DNA of 6,340 nucleotides. It comes from Tissierellia bacterium. Its GTDB lineage: Bacteria > Bacillota > Clostridia > Tissierellales > Tissierellaceae. Shown in pieces: positions 1 to 5,825 of this stretch. The position numbers were made by a program, and so were the translations under genes. Under the pieces are notes generated by a model. That model made no database searches. It was not told where the DNA came from and worked only from the letters and a program-made list of their open reading frames with translations. Numbering within the stretch: position 1 is the first letter of the stretch; each line of letters begins with the position of its first letter. The DNA lies in contig JAAYLY010000254.1 of the NCBI GenBank assembly GCA_012521625.1, forward strand, positions 1 through 6,340. Reading direction: 5' to 3'.

Positions 1-2
1 CA

Positions 3-1202
3 TCCAAAGTTTACGGCATCCCTATAATGATCTTGTTATTAGGCCTGGTATTTTGGATTACCATAGAAGGGGCCAATTATCCATCGGACCTATTGGCTAA
101 GGGCCTATTTTACTTGGAGGACAAATTAAGTGCACTACTAAATCTTATTGGTCTACCTAAGAGGGTCCACGACCTTTTAGTTTTAGGGATTTATAGAACC
201 CTAGCCTGGGTAATATCTGTAATGCTGCCGCCAATGGCCATCTTTTTCCCCCTATTTACAATCTTGGAGGATTTAGGATATTTACCCCGCATAGCCTTTA
301 ACCTAGACCATTTCTTCAAAAAGGCCTGTGCCCATGGCAAGCAAGCCTTAACCATGTGTATGGGTTTTGGTTGTAATGCTGCAGGGGTTATATCCTGTAG
401 GATTATTGATTCACCAAGGGAGCAGCTTATAGCCATAATTACTAATAATTTTGTACCCTGTAATGGCCGTTTTCCTACTTTAATCGTCCTATCAAGTATT
501 TTCCTTGCCCCTTCAGCTAGGGGAAATACTTCCTATATAGCCGCCATCTTCGTATTACTGGCCATCATCCTAGGAGTTGTAATTACCCTATTTGTATCTA
601 AGCTCTTGTCCAAAAGTATTTTAAAGGGGCTTCCTTCCAGCTTTATCCTGGAGCTACCACCCTATAGGAAGCCCCAGGTTGGCAGAATCATAGTCCGCTC
701 CATCTTCGACCGGACCCTTTTCGTCTTAGCTAGGGCTGTAATGGTGGCTGCTCCTGCCGGCCTTGTCATCTGGAACATGGCTAATATAACTATAGGTGAA
801 TACAACATCTTAACCCACTGTGCTCAATTTCTAGATCCCTTCGCCAGGCTTATAGGCTTAGACGGCTATATATTGATGGCCTTTATATTAGGTCTACCAG
901 CCAATGAAATAGTTATACCAGTCTTAATCATGGCCTATATGTCTAAGGGGTCCCTGATAGAACTTACTAATCTGGCTGAAATAAAGCAGCTCTTTATAGA
1001 TAACGGCTGGACCTGGCTTACAGCCCTATGTACCATACTATTTTCCTTAAACCATTGGCCCTGTGGCACTACCCTTTTAACCATAAGAAAGGAAACCCTA
1101 AGTGCCAAGTGGACCTGGGTCTCCTTCCTAGTTCCAACCCTAACTGGTATAATTCTATGTTTTATAGTGACCCAAGGCTCTAGGTTATTGGGGCTGGTAT
1201 AG
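3..1202 (+). CDS. feoB: Ferrous iron transport protein B, C-terminal membrane part (5'-truncated by window edge)
   Basis: Membrane permease for Fe(II) uptake; the visible 399 codons are the polytopic part, and the N-terminal GTPase domain would lie upstream of the window. The frame is open back to base 3 (reading SKVYGIP before the first Met at 27), so that Met is internal and not a start. Recognisable blocks are the first gate motif GFGCNAAGV (from 363), RIIDSPRE, a second gate motif PCNGRFP (456-476), a cytoplasmic ELPPYRKP segment, LPANEIVIP in a later helix, and HWPCGTT (1053-1070) near the end. Multiple long hydrophobic segments are evident. The GFGCN and PCNGRFP pair marks the two Gate (nucleoside-recognition-like) domains of FeoB; the AAGV and CNGRFP variants are, from memory, typical of clostridial FeoB rather than the enterobacterial GFGCNVPA and CGARLP. 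The gene stops with TAG at 1200-1202 and converges on the flavodiiron gene. Family assignment is secure; feoA and the G domain cannot be seen. Confidence 0.93.
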   Translation, partial: SKVYGIPIMILLLGLVFWITIEGANYPSDLLAKGLFYLEDKLSALLNLIGLPKRVHDLLVLGIYRTLAWVISVMLPPMAIFFPLFTILEDLGYLPRIAFNLDHFFKKACAHGKQALTMCMGFGCNAAGVISCRIIDSPREQLIAIITNNFVPCNGRFPTLIVLSSIFLAPSARGNTSYIAAIFVLLAIILGVVITLFVSKLLSKSILKGLPSSFILELPPYRKPQVGRIIVRSIFDRTLFVLARAVMVAAPAGLVIWNMANITIGEYNILTHCAQFLDPFARLIGLDGYILMAFILGLPANEIVIPVLIMAYMSKGSLIELTNLAEIKQLFIDNGWTWLTALCTILFSLNHWPCGTTLLTIRKETLSAKWTWVSFLVPTLTGIILCFIVTQGSRLLGLV

Positions 1203-1253
1203 TAATATACTATATTTAAAAAACTATGAAGTTAAGATATACAATAGTCTAAT

Positions 1254-1298
1254 AAAGGGCTGTTTCATAACTATTTAGAAATTATGAAACAGCCCTTT
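1254..1298. terminator. Bidirectional hairpin terminator between feoB and the flavodiiron gene (palindrome copy 1)
   Basis: A perfect 17-bp inverted repeat: left arm 1254-1270 (AAAGGGCTGTTTCATAA), right arm 1282-1298, with an 11-nt loop. On the plus strand it is followed by a T-rich stretch (CTTTCTTT), and on the minus strand the stem runs into TTTATT, so it can end transcription from both convergent genes. It lies 51 bp after the feoB stop and 14 bp after the flavodiiron stop. The stem sequence is closely related to the hairpin at 4839-4880. Confidence 0.85.
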
Positions 1299-1312
1299 GG
1301 CTTTCTTTAAAA

Positions 1313-2506
1313 TTATTCTTTAAATTGTTGAGCAAACCTTCTTCCAAACTCATAGCATTCTTTAATTCCTTCTTCATCTGGATTCCACAGTATCCTTGGT
1401 CCACTTTCTAGTACTTCTAACTTAGCATCCTTTAACTTTTCTTCTATTATCTTAACACTCTCTCCAGACCAACCATAGGATCCAAAGGCAGCAGCCTTTT
1501 TATTCTTAAAGCCTAGGCCTCTGATCATCTCTAAAAGACCACCTGTAGCATTCATGATTCCCTTGTTAACTGTAGATGAACCGAAAAGGATACCCTTAGA
1601 TCTAAATAATTCAGTTATAATATCATTCTTATCCGTCTTAGCTGCATTATATAATTTAACCTTTACTGAATTATCCACTGATTTTATACCATCAGCTATA
1701 GCTTCTGCCATCCTCTTAGTTGCATTCCACATAGTGTCATATACTAGGGTTATTTGGTTTTCCTGATAGGCATCCGCCCATTCTAGATATTTTAGTACAA
1801 TTTGTGAAGGATTATCCCTCCAGATGATACCATGGCTTGTGGCGATCATATTTAAGGGTAGTTCCATAGCCAGTACTTCCTTGATCTTGTTGGTAACTAG
1901 TGCACTAAAGGGGGTTAGTATATTAGCATAGTACTTGATGGCCTCTTCATATAGTTCACACTGGTCTACTAGGTCGTTAAACATCAGTTCTGAAGCATAG
2001 TGCTGCCCAAAGGCGTCATTGCTGAATAGAATGGCCTCACTATCCATATAGGTCATCATACTATCTGGCCAGTGTAACATCCTAGCTTCTACAAAGGTTA
2101 GGGTTGATTCGCCTATATTTAAGGTATCTCCAGTCTTTACCTCTACAAAGTTCCAATCTTCATGGTAGTGGCCCTTTAAGGTCTTAGCTCCGTTGGCTGT
2201 ACAATAGATAGGCGTATCTGGAATCTCCTTCATCAATAGTGGTAAAGCTCCACTATGGTCTACCTCTGAATGCTGGATAATTATATAATCTATTTCCTTT
2301 AAGTCGATTTCTTCTTTTAGATTCCTAACGAATTCATCTGCGAAGGGTGTCCAGACCGTATCGATGAGAACCGTCTTTTCATCCCTAATCAAATAAGAAT
2401 TATATGAAGAACCTTTAAAAGTGGAATATTCATCCCCGTGAAATCTCCTCAATTCCCAGTCTATTTTGCCTACCCAGCTTACCTTATCTGTTAGTTTAAA
2501 AGCCAT
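1313..2506 (-). CDS. Flavodiiron protein (class A; oxygen and/or nitric oxide reductase)
   Basis: Cytoplasmic FprA/ROO-type flavodiiron protein of 397 aa, which reduces O2 to water and/or NO to N2O using electrons usually delivered by rubredoxin. The N-terminal metallo-beta-lactamase-like domain (about 1-245) carries every diiron ligand: H79-x-E81-x-D83 (in HSEVDH), H145 (MLHWPDS), D164 (FSNDAFGQH) and H225 (TSHG). The C-terminal flavodoxin domain (about 252-397) shows the FMN phosphate loop YDTMWNAT (256-263) and further FMN-binding loops around FGSSTVNKG (308-316) and FGSYGWSG (341-348). Length is normal for a class A protein; there is no fused rubredoxin or flavin reductase domain, and no rubredoxin gene in the window. 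The start is fixed by AGGAGG (2519-2514) 7 nt before ATG. It is last in the regulator, hemerythrin, flavodiiron series, 69 bp behind the hemerythrin gene with no terminator between. Substrate preference (O2 or NO) cannot be read from sequence; fprA would be a fitting name but usage varies. Confidence 0.95.
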   Translation of the reverse strand: MAFKLTDKVSWVGKIDWELRRFHGDEYSTFKGSSYNSYLIRDEKTVLIDTVWTPFADEFVRNLKEEIDLKEIDYIIIQHSEVDHSGALPLLMKEIPDTPIYCTANGAKTLKGHYHEDWNFVEVKTGDTLNIGESTLTFVEARMLHWPDSMMTYMDSEAILFSNDAFGQHYASELMFNDLVDQCELYEEAIKYYANILTPFSALVTNKIKEVLAMELPLNMIATSHGIIWRDNPSQIVLKYLEWADAYQENQITLVYDTMWNATKRMAEAIADGIKSVDNSVKVKLYNAAKTDKNDIITELFRSKGILFGSSTVNKGIMNATGGLLEMIRGLGFKNKKAAAFGSYGWSGESVKIIEEKLKDAKLEVLESGPRILWNPDEEGIKECYEFGRRFAQQFKE

Positions 2507-2575
2507 AATTTTACCTCCTACCTTTTAATCACTTTATAATTCAATACCCACAGTAAATGGATTATATTTACATTT

Positions 2576-3136
2576 TTAAGGATTTAGGTATTTCTTTTCC
2601 AAGTCTTCCAATAGGGAAAGATATTTTTCCTGTAGACCTTGCTCACTTGCTTTGGCCTCAATCCTTTCACATTCTTCTTCTATATAGGACTTACTGTCTT
2701 CCTTCAACATGTTCTCTGCAAATCTGTACATGGCCGTATTTTCCTTTTCAATATGCCTATCTAATAGGTCAGCATAGCAGATGGCATTGGCTATAATATC
2801 TAGCCTTGCCCTATCGTCCCCTTCCCTATAGGCTTCTACGGCCTTCTCAAGCTTGGAAACATAAAGTCTACCTGAGTCGTGTTCTATATACATGCCGGTT
2901 ATGGCACCAGATTCAGCCAATTTTTGTATCTCCTTATTCATAGTTTTAAATAGGATATCCTCTTCCTTACCATGATGGTGTTTATCTGCATATGTCCTTA
3001 TAAAATCGATTATCTTAGTAATATCCTCTAGGTCAAAGTCTCCTAAGGTCAATACCCTATAGGAAAGCTCCCTTATTACCTTCAACATCCTCCTTATATT
3101 TGCATGTTCCTCTACCATTATATCTATAGCTTCCAT
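2576..3136 (-). CDS. Hemerythrin (HHE) domain protein
   Basis: Predicted cytoplasmic diiron protein of 186 aa, all helical. The metal-binding pattern of the HHE family is complete: H11 (EEHANI), the HHHGKEED block with H54, H55, E58 and E59 (51-60), H86 (IEHDSG) and H128-xxx-E132 (HIEKEN). The carboxylate ending the last motif is Glu, as in the HHE cation-binding family, rather than the Asp of classical O2-binding hemerythrin. The C-terminal 45 residues are charged and probably form an extra helix. It lacks the Cys-containing N-terminal domain of RIC/YtfE-ScdA iron-cluster repair proteins. The start is supported by GGAGG (3148-3144) 7 nt before ATG. It sits 14 bp after the regulator stop, so the two are surely co-transcribed, with the flavodiiron gene following 69 bp later. 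That context suggests O2 or NO sensing, storage or scavenging, or iron-sulfur protection. Family is clear; the molecular role is inferred. Confidence 0.9.
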   Translation of the reverse strand: MEAIDIMVEEHANIRRMLKVIRELSYRVLTLGDFDLEDITKIIDFIRTYADKHHHGKEEDILFKTMNKEIQKLAESGAITGMYIEHDSGRLYVSKLEKAVEAYREGDDRARLDIIANAICYADLLDRHIEKENTAMYRFAENMLKEDSKSYIEEECERIEAKASEQGLQEKYLSLLEDLEKKYLNP

Positions 3137-3150
3137 TATCTTACCTCCAT

Positions 3151-3837
3151 TTATTCTATTTCCTCTAGTGCCCTTTCATTTAAGATTACGATCTTTCGAT
3201 GGCCTATTAACTCGATTATGCCCAGCTCCTGAAAGGCGGATAATTTTCTACTTAAGGTCTCCTGGCTCATGCCTATATTAGAAGCTAGATCCTTTTTGGT
3301 TATCTCTAATTTTATAACCCCTTTACCATCGGCTAAATCCAACAAGGTTTGGGCTAGTCGTTTCTCTACTGAATAATGGTTAATATTCTCTATTAGGTTC
3401 TCAGCCCTTTCAAGCCTTTTACTAAGCTCTTCCATGATTTTAAAGCTGATGGAGGGATATTTAACCATAAGCTCCTTCAACTTATGTCCATCTATTATGC
3501 ACATATTGGCCCTTTCGACTACCTCCCCATAATCCTTAACAGGTTCCGAACTAAAGAGGGATAGCTCACCCATAAATTCACCAGGACCCAGGACCCTGAT
3601 TACCTGTTCTTTACCAGATTCGGTAAATCTACTGATTTTTACCTTGCCTGTATGAATAACATACAGCTTCTCACCCTTATCCCCGGCCTTATAGACCATT
3701 TCACCCTTCTCATAAACCCGATCCTTGGTTATTGCCCTAACTTCCAGCATTTCCTCTTCAGTTAGGTTGCTAAATATGGGAACTAATTTGATGCAATTAT
3801 TTTCATTGTTGCAACAACTACATGTCAACCTACTCAC
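3151..3837 (-). CDS. Crp/Fnr family regulator with FNR-type [4Fe-4S] cysteine set
   Basis: Transcription factor of 228 aa. An N-terminal cysteine segment precedes a cyclic-nucleotide-like sensor fold (about 17-130), a dimerisation helix (about 130-155) and a winged helix-turn-helix (about 156-225). Cysteines C6, C9 and C15 give C-x2-C-x5-C, the spacing of C20, C23 and C29 in E. coli FNR, and C113 (in ANMCIID) falls where FNR C122 lies, so an O2-labile (and NO-reactive) [4Fe-4S] cluster is predicted; C8 is an extra cysteine. The recognition helix reads SQETLSRKL with E193, S196 and R197, the ExxSR signature that reads TTGA-type half-sites. The GTG at 3837 directly abuts AAAGG, which is too close for a ribosome-binding site; GGGTGA (3839-3834) is 5 nt before an in-frame TTG at 3828, so the true start may be three codons later, still keeping every cysteine. 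First gene of the cluster; probably autoregulated through the palindrome at 3941-3958. Alternatives are an NO-responsive or HcpR-like member. Confidence 0.9.
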   Translation of the reverse strand: MSRLTCSCCNNENNCIKLVPIFSNLTEEEMLEVRAITKDRVYEKGEMVYKAGDKGEKLYVIHTGKVKISRFTESGKEQVIRVLGPGEFMGELSLFSSEPVKDYGEVVERANMCIIDGHKLKELMVKYPSISFKIMEELSKRLERAENLIENINHYSVEKRLAQTLLDLADGKGVIKLEITKKDLASNIGMSQETLSRKLSAFQELGIIELIGHRKIVILNERALEEIE

Positions 3838-3914
3838 CCTTTAAACTTTACAATTATTACTGTTATTATACCCATTAAGAACTACTTTAATTTTTAATCC
3901 TAATTTATAATCAT

Positions 3915-3920
3915 ATTATA
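3915..3920 (-). promoter_or_regulatory. Candidate -10 box of the regulator-hemerythrin-flavodiiron operon
   Basis: Consensus TATAAT on the minus strand. If its first base is -12, transcription starts near 3908 and the palindrome at 3941-3958 is centred exactly at -41.5, the standard class II position for an FNR-type activator. No good -35 box is present (ATTAAA at 17-bp spacing), as expected of an activator-dependent promoter. The region is very AT-rich and a second consensus TATAAT lies at 3870-3865, so this is a positional inference. Confidence 0.45.
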
Positions 3921-3940
3921 TTATTAATGAATATCTATTT

Positions 3941-3958
3941 AATTGACCCAGGTCAATT
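3941..3958. promoter_or_regulatory. Crp/Fnr-type operator palindrome in the divergent promoter region
   Basis: A perfect 8-bp inverted repeat with a 2-bp centre: AATTGACC-CA-GGTCAATT. The inner 14 bp (3943-3956) are TTGAC-CCAG-GTCAA, which is the FNR layout (two 5-bp half-sites, N4 spacer) with C/G replacing T/A at the fifth half-site base. It lies between the Fnr-like gene (minus) and the lipoprotein gene (plus), and is the only clear symmetric element there. Binding by the adjacent regulator is inferred from architecture, location and the ExxSR helix. Confidence 0.75.
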
Positions 3959-3980
3959 TTGCAAAAAAACCCATATATTT

Positions 3981-3986
3981 TACAAT
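3981..3986 (+). promoter_or_regulatory. Candidate -10 box for the lipoprotein gene
   Basis: TACAAT on the plus strand. Taking its first base as -12 places the centre of the palindrome 3941-3958 at about -43.5, within 2 bp of a class II activator position, and gives a leader of roughly 70 nt. Competing weak options exist downstream (TTACAT 3991-3996 with TAAATA 4014-4019, 17-bp spacing). The DNA is so AT-rich that neither can be preferred with confidence. Confidence 0.25.
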
Positions 3987-4060
3987 TTAATTACATTATC
4001 CATAATCCATATATAAATAGTAAAATCTGTGGTATATTAATCTTAAGGAAGGTGAGAGAC

Positions 4061-4831
4061 ATGAAGGTCTATATCAAAAAAATTACTTTTATTTTAGTAC
4101 TATTATTAGGATTTGCCCTGGTAGGATGTAACAGGGAAGCACCACAGGCTCAAGTAGGTGAAGAGCTAACCCTAAACGCTGGAATTGCCCATTCTAAATA
4201 TGTGGAAGATGATAAAAATTATATTGAAATAAGCATTGATGGTGGGGATTTAAAATTACAAGTGGAAGACGACACCCTATTTGATTCCTTAATGGAGGAT
4301 GAGTTTTATCTCTTTGCCTACAATAAGGACAATGTAATCAAGGATATTGAAGTTAACAGCTATTTAAAGGATCTAGTCTTAGATTCTATGAAACAGCCTG
4401 TAGATGATGATATGGAATTACAAGGAATTAAGGCCCAAGACCCAGTTTCAACAGATGATTTGACCCTGCTAGATGAATATATCATCGACTTCAACCAGGA
4501 CGGTTTTGAGGAGAGGATCAGCATGTACGTTTCAGCTGGCAGAGATGAAAGCGGGGAGATCATGTGGGATGACGGACAGAGATGGCTTTTGGTAGTCCAT
4601 GGTGACGGTAAGGATTTCGTCCTGTTTGACGACTATGTCCAATTAGGTACTATCCATTTTAATGTCTTAACAGAAGAGGATGACTTCTATATAACTACTA
4701 TAAGCAGTAGAACCGCCAACTTTGCCGTTACCCAATATGAATACCATAAAGAGCAAGACCTATTTATTCAAAGGACCCCAATAGCAATAGAAGGAAATGT
4801 AAATATGCTTCACAGCTCCAGTGGATATTAA
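4061..4831 (+). CDS. Putative membrane-anchored lipoprotein of unknown function
   Basis: I do not recognise this 256-aa protein. It begins with a lipoprotein signal peptide: positive n-region (K2, K6, K7), hydrophobic core ILVLLLGFAL (11-20) and lipobox LVGC with the lipidated cysteine at 23, so it should be anchored on the outer face of the cytoplasmic membrane. The mature part is acidic and appears beta-rich. Residues 143-151 (DFNQDGFEE) form a DxNxDGxxE loop like those binding Ca2+ in EF-hand, dockerin and integrin-type repeat proteins; it follows a run ending in LDEYII and precedes ERISMYV, a layout often seen in secreted proteins where a single such loop joins two beta strands. Residues 167-200 hold a WDDGQRWLLVV-type strand pair. 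The start is chosen at the ATG 5 nt after AGGTGA (4050-4055); an in-frame TTG 102 bp upstream would overlap the palindrome and destroy the signal peptide. It is divergent from the Fnr-like regulator and converges on moaC. Confidence 0.85.
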   Translation: MKVYIKKITFILVLLLGFALVGCNREAPQAQVGEELTLNAGIAHSKYVEDDKNYIEISIDGGDLKLQVEDDTLFDSLMEDEFYLFAYNKDNVIKDIEVNSYLKDLVLDSMKQPVDDDMELQGIKAQDPVSTDDLTLLDEYIIDFNQDGFEERISMYVSAGRDESGEIMWDDGQRWLLVVHGDGKDFVLFDDYVQLGTIHFNVLTEEDDFYITTISSRTANFAVTQYEYHKEQDLFIQRTPIAIEGNVNMLHSSSGY

Positions 4832-4838
4832 ATTTAGA

Positions 4839-4880
4839 AGGGGCTGGTTCATAACTAAAAATAGTTATGAACCAGCCCCT
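4839..4880. terminator. Bidirectional hairpin terminator between the lipoprotein and moaC-MOSC genes (palindrome copy 2)
   Basis: A perfect 19-bp inverted repeat, left arm 4839-4857 (AGGGGCTGGTTCATAACTA) and right arm 4862-4880, closed by an AAAA tetraloop. It starts 7 bp after the lipoprotein stop and ends 37 bp from the moaC-MOSC stop. Plus-strand transcripts meet CTATCTTTTC after the stem; minus-strand transcripts meet TCTAAATTT. It shares its core with the hairpin at 1254-1298. Confidence 0.85.
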
Positions 4881-4917
4881 CTATCTTTTCAATTGTCTTC
4901 TTCAATTATCTTCTACC

Positions 4918-5823
4918 CTAGTCTATAAGCTCAATTAAATCTCCTTCCCTAACTATTCCACCCTTTATTACCTTGGTGAATATGCCTTCCGTTGGCATAA
5001 TACATTTTCCTACCTTACGGGATATTTCACATCCAGTATGACATTTCTTACCGATTTGAGTTAGTTCTTGTATAGTTTCCCCTATCTTAAACCTGGTCCC
5101 TATGGGAAAGGAGTAAAGATCTATACCTTCTGTTGTTATATTTTCTGCAAAGACTCCAGGCGATAGGTTATCTACACCCATCTCCTCCATCTTATTTATA
5201 CTTTCAATACCTAAAAGGCTTACCTGCCTATGCCAATTTCCACCATGAGCATCGTCCTTTAAGCCAAAGTTTTCTATAAATAAGCCTTCTTTTATTGGCT
5301 TTTTAATTACTCCCTTTTTATCGGAAATATTTACCGAAATGACCTTACCAACTGCTTCCTTTCTCACATAATCACCTGACTTTCCACCAGTCTTTTTCAT
5401 CAACCTAATATCCTTTATTTCCATATCCTTATCTATGGCCTTACACATATCATATATGGTTAAGCAGGTTATGGATACAGCCGTTAGGGCTTCCATCTCA
5501 ACACCTGTTTTACCCTCTGTCTTAACAGTTGCTTCCACCAGGATTCCATTATCCAAATAATTAAAATCAATATCGGCACCAGTTAGGAAGATATTGTGGC
5601 ACATGGGTATAATATCGCTGGTCTTCTTTGCCCCCATTATTCCTGCTATTTGAGCTACAGCTAGAACATCCCCCGTCTTTATATTACCTTCCTTAATCCT
5701 CTCTAGGGTTTGCGGCTTCATAATAATCTTCCCCTGGGCTATGGCTGTCCTCTTGGTAACTTCCTTATCTCCAACCTCCACCATCTGGGCCCTGCCCCTA
5801 TCATTAAAATGAGTTAAATCCAT
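4918..5823 (-). CDS. moaC: MoaC-MOSC fusion: cyclic pyranopterin monophosphate synthase with C-terminal MOSC domain
   Basis: Molybdenum cofactor biosynthesis protein of 301 aa with two domains. Residues 1-155 are a full MoaC, which turns the MoaA product into cyclic pyranopterin monophosphate. They begin MDLTHFNDRGRAQMV and carry the expected active-site residues K49, H76 (in CH), E109 and E111 (KTGVEMEALTA), D125 and K128 (YDMCKAIDKDM), and the closing GGKSGD (146-151). Residues 158-301 are a MOSC domain, with LLGIESI, GVFAENITTEGI and the Cys-bearing tail segment C261, C265, C274 (GKCIMPTEGIF) before GGIVREGDLIEL; MOSC domains handle Moco or its sulfur. The start is taken at the second Met (5823), because AGGAGG (5835-5830) directly abuts the first ATG (5829) and is 6 nt from the second. 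It follows moaA by 2 bp (or overlaps it by 4 bp as ATGA if the first Met is used), so they are translated from one transcript. MoaC is about 160 aa when alone. Domain calls are secure. Confidence 0.93.
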   Translation of the reverse strand: MDLTHFNDRGRAQMVEVGDKEVTKRTAIAQGKIIMKPQTLERIKEGNIKTGDVLAVAQIAGIMGAKKTSDIIPMCHNIFLTGADIDFNYLDNGILVEATVKTEGKTGVEMEALTAVSITCLTIYDMCKAIDKDMEIKDIRLMKKTGGKSGDYVRKEAVGKVISVNISDKKGVIKKPIKEGLFIENFGLKDDAHGGNWHRQVSLLGIESINKMEEMGVDNLSPGVFAENITTEGIDLYSFPIGTRFKIGETIQELTQIGKKCHTGCEISRKVGKCIMPTEGIFTKVIKGGIVREGDLIELID

Positions 5824-5825
5824 CT

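Noticed and set aside
191..436. 81-codon open frame on the minus strand inside feoB
   Set aside because: Lies wholly antisense to a strongly conserved FeoB segment including the GFGCN gate motif; no ribosome-binding site or recognisable protein.
1554..1766. 70-codon open frame on the plus strand inside the flavodiiron gene
   Set aside because: Antisense to the conserved flavodoxin domain; no supporting signals.
2507..2575. Possible internal promoter before the flavodiiron gene
   Set aside because: TATAAA is present on the minus strand, but only poor -35 matches at usable spacing and no Fnr-type palindrome were found; read-through from the hemerythrin gene is simpler.
2557..2796. 79-codon open frame on the plus strand opposite the hemerythrin gene
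   Set aside because: Antisense to the C-terminal half of a well-supported HHE gene; the predicted protein resembles nothing and has no ribosome-binding site.
3806..3817. Perfect 12-bp palindrome TTGTTGCAACAA in the start of the regulator gene
   Set aside because: It encodes part of the cysteine segment (Cys and Asn codons), does not fit the Fnr half-site layout and is short enough to arise by codon choice.
3865..3870. Second consensus TATAAT (minus strand) nearer the regulator start
   Set aside because: No acceptable -35 at 16-18 bp and no TGn extension; the operator would be near -91.5, which remains possible, but the 3915-3920 box fits the -41.5 geometry exactly.
3959..4060. N-terminal extension of the lipoprotein from a TTG at 3959
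   Set aside because: It has no ribosome-binding site, would begin inside the flank of the operator palindrome, and would bury a clear lipoprotein signal peptide; the ATG at 4061 has AGGTGA at proper spacing.
4360..4563. 67-codon open frame on the minus strand inside the lipoprotein gene
   Set aside because: Antisense shadow with no ribosome-binding site; the lipoprotein frame has a start signal, signal peptide and terminator.
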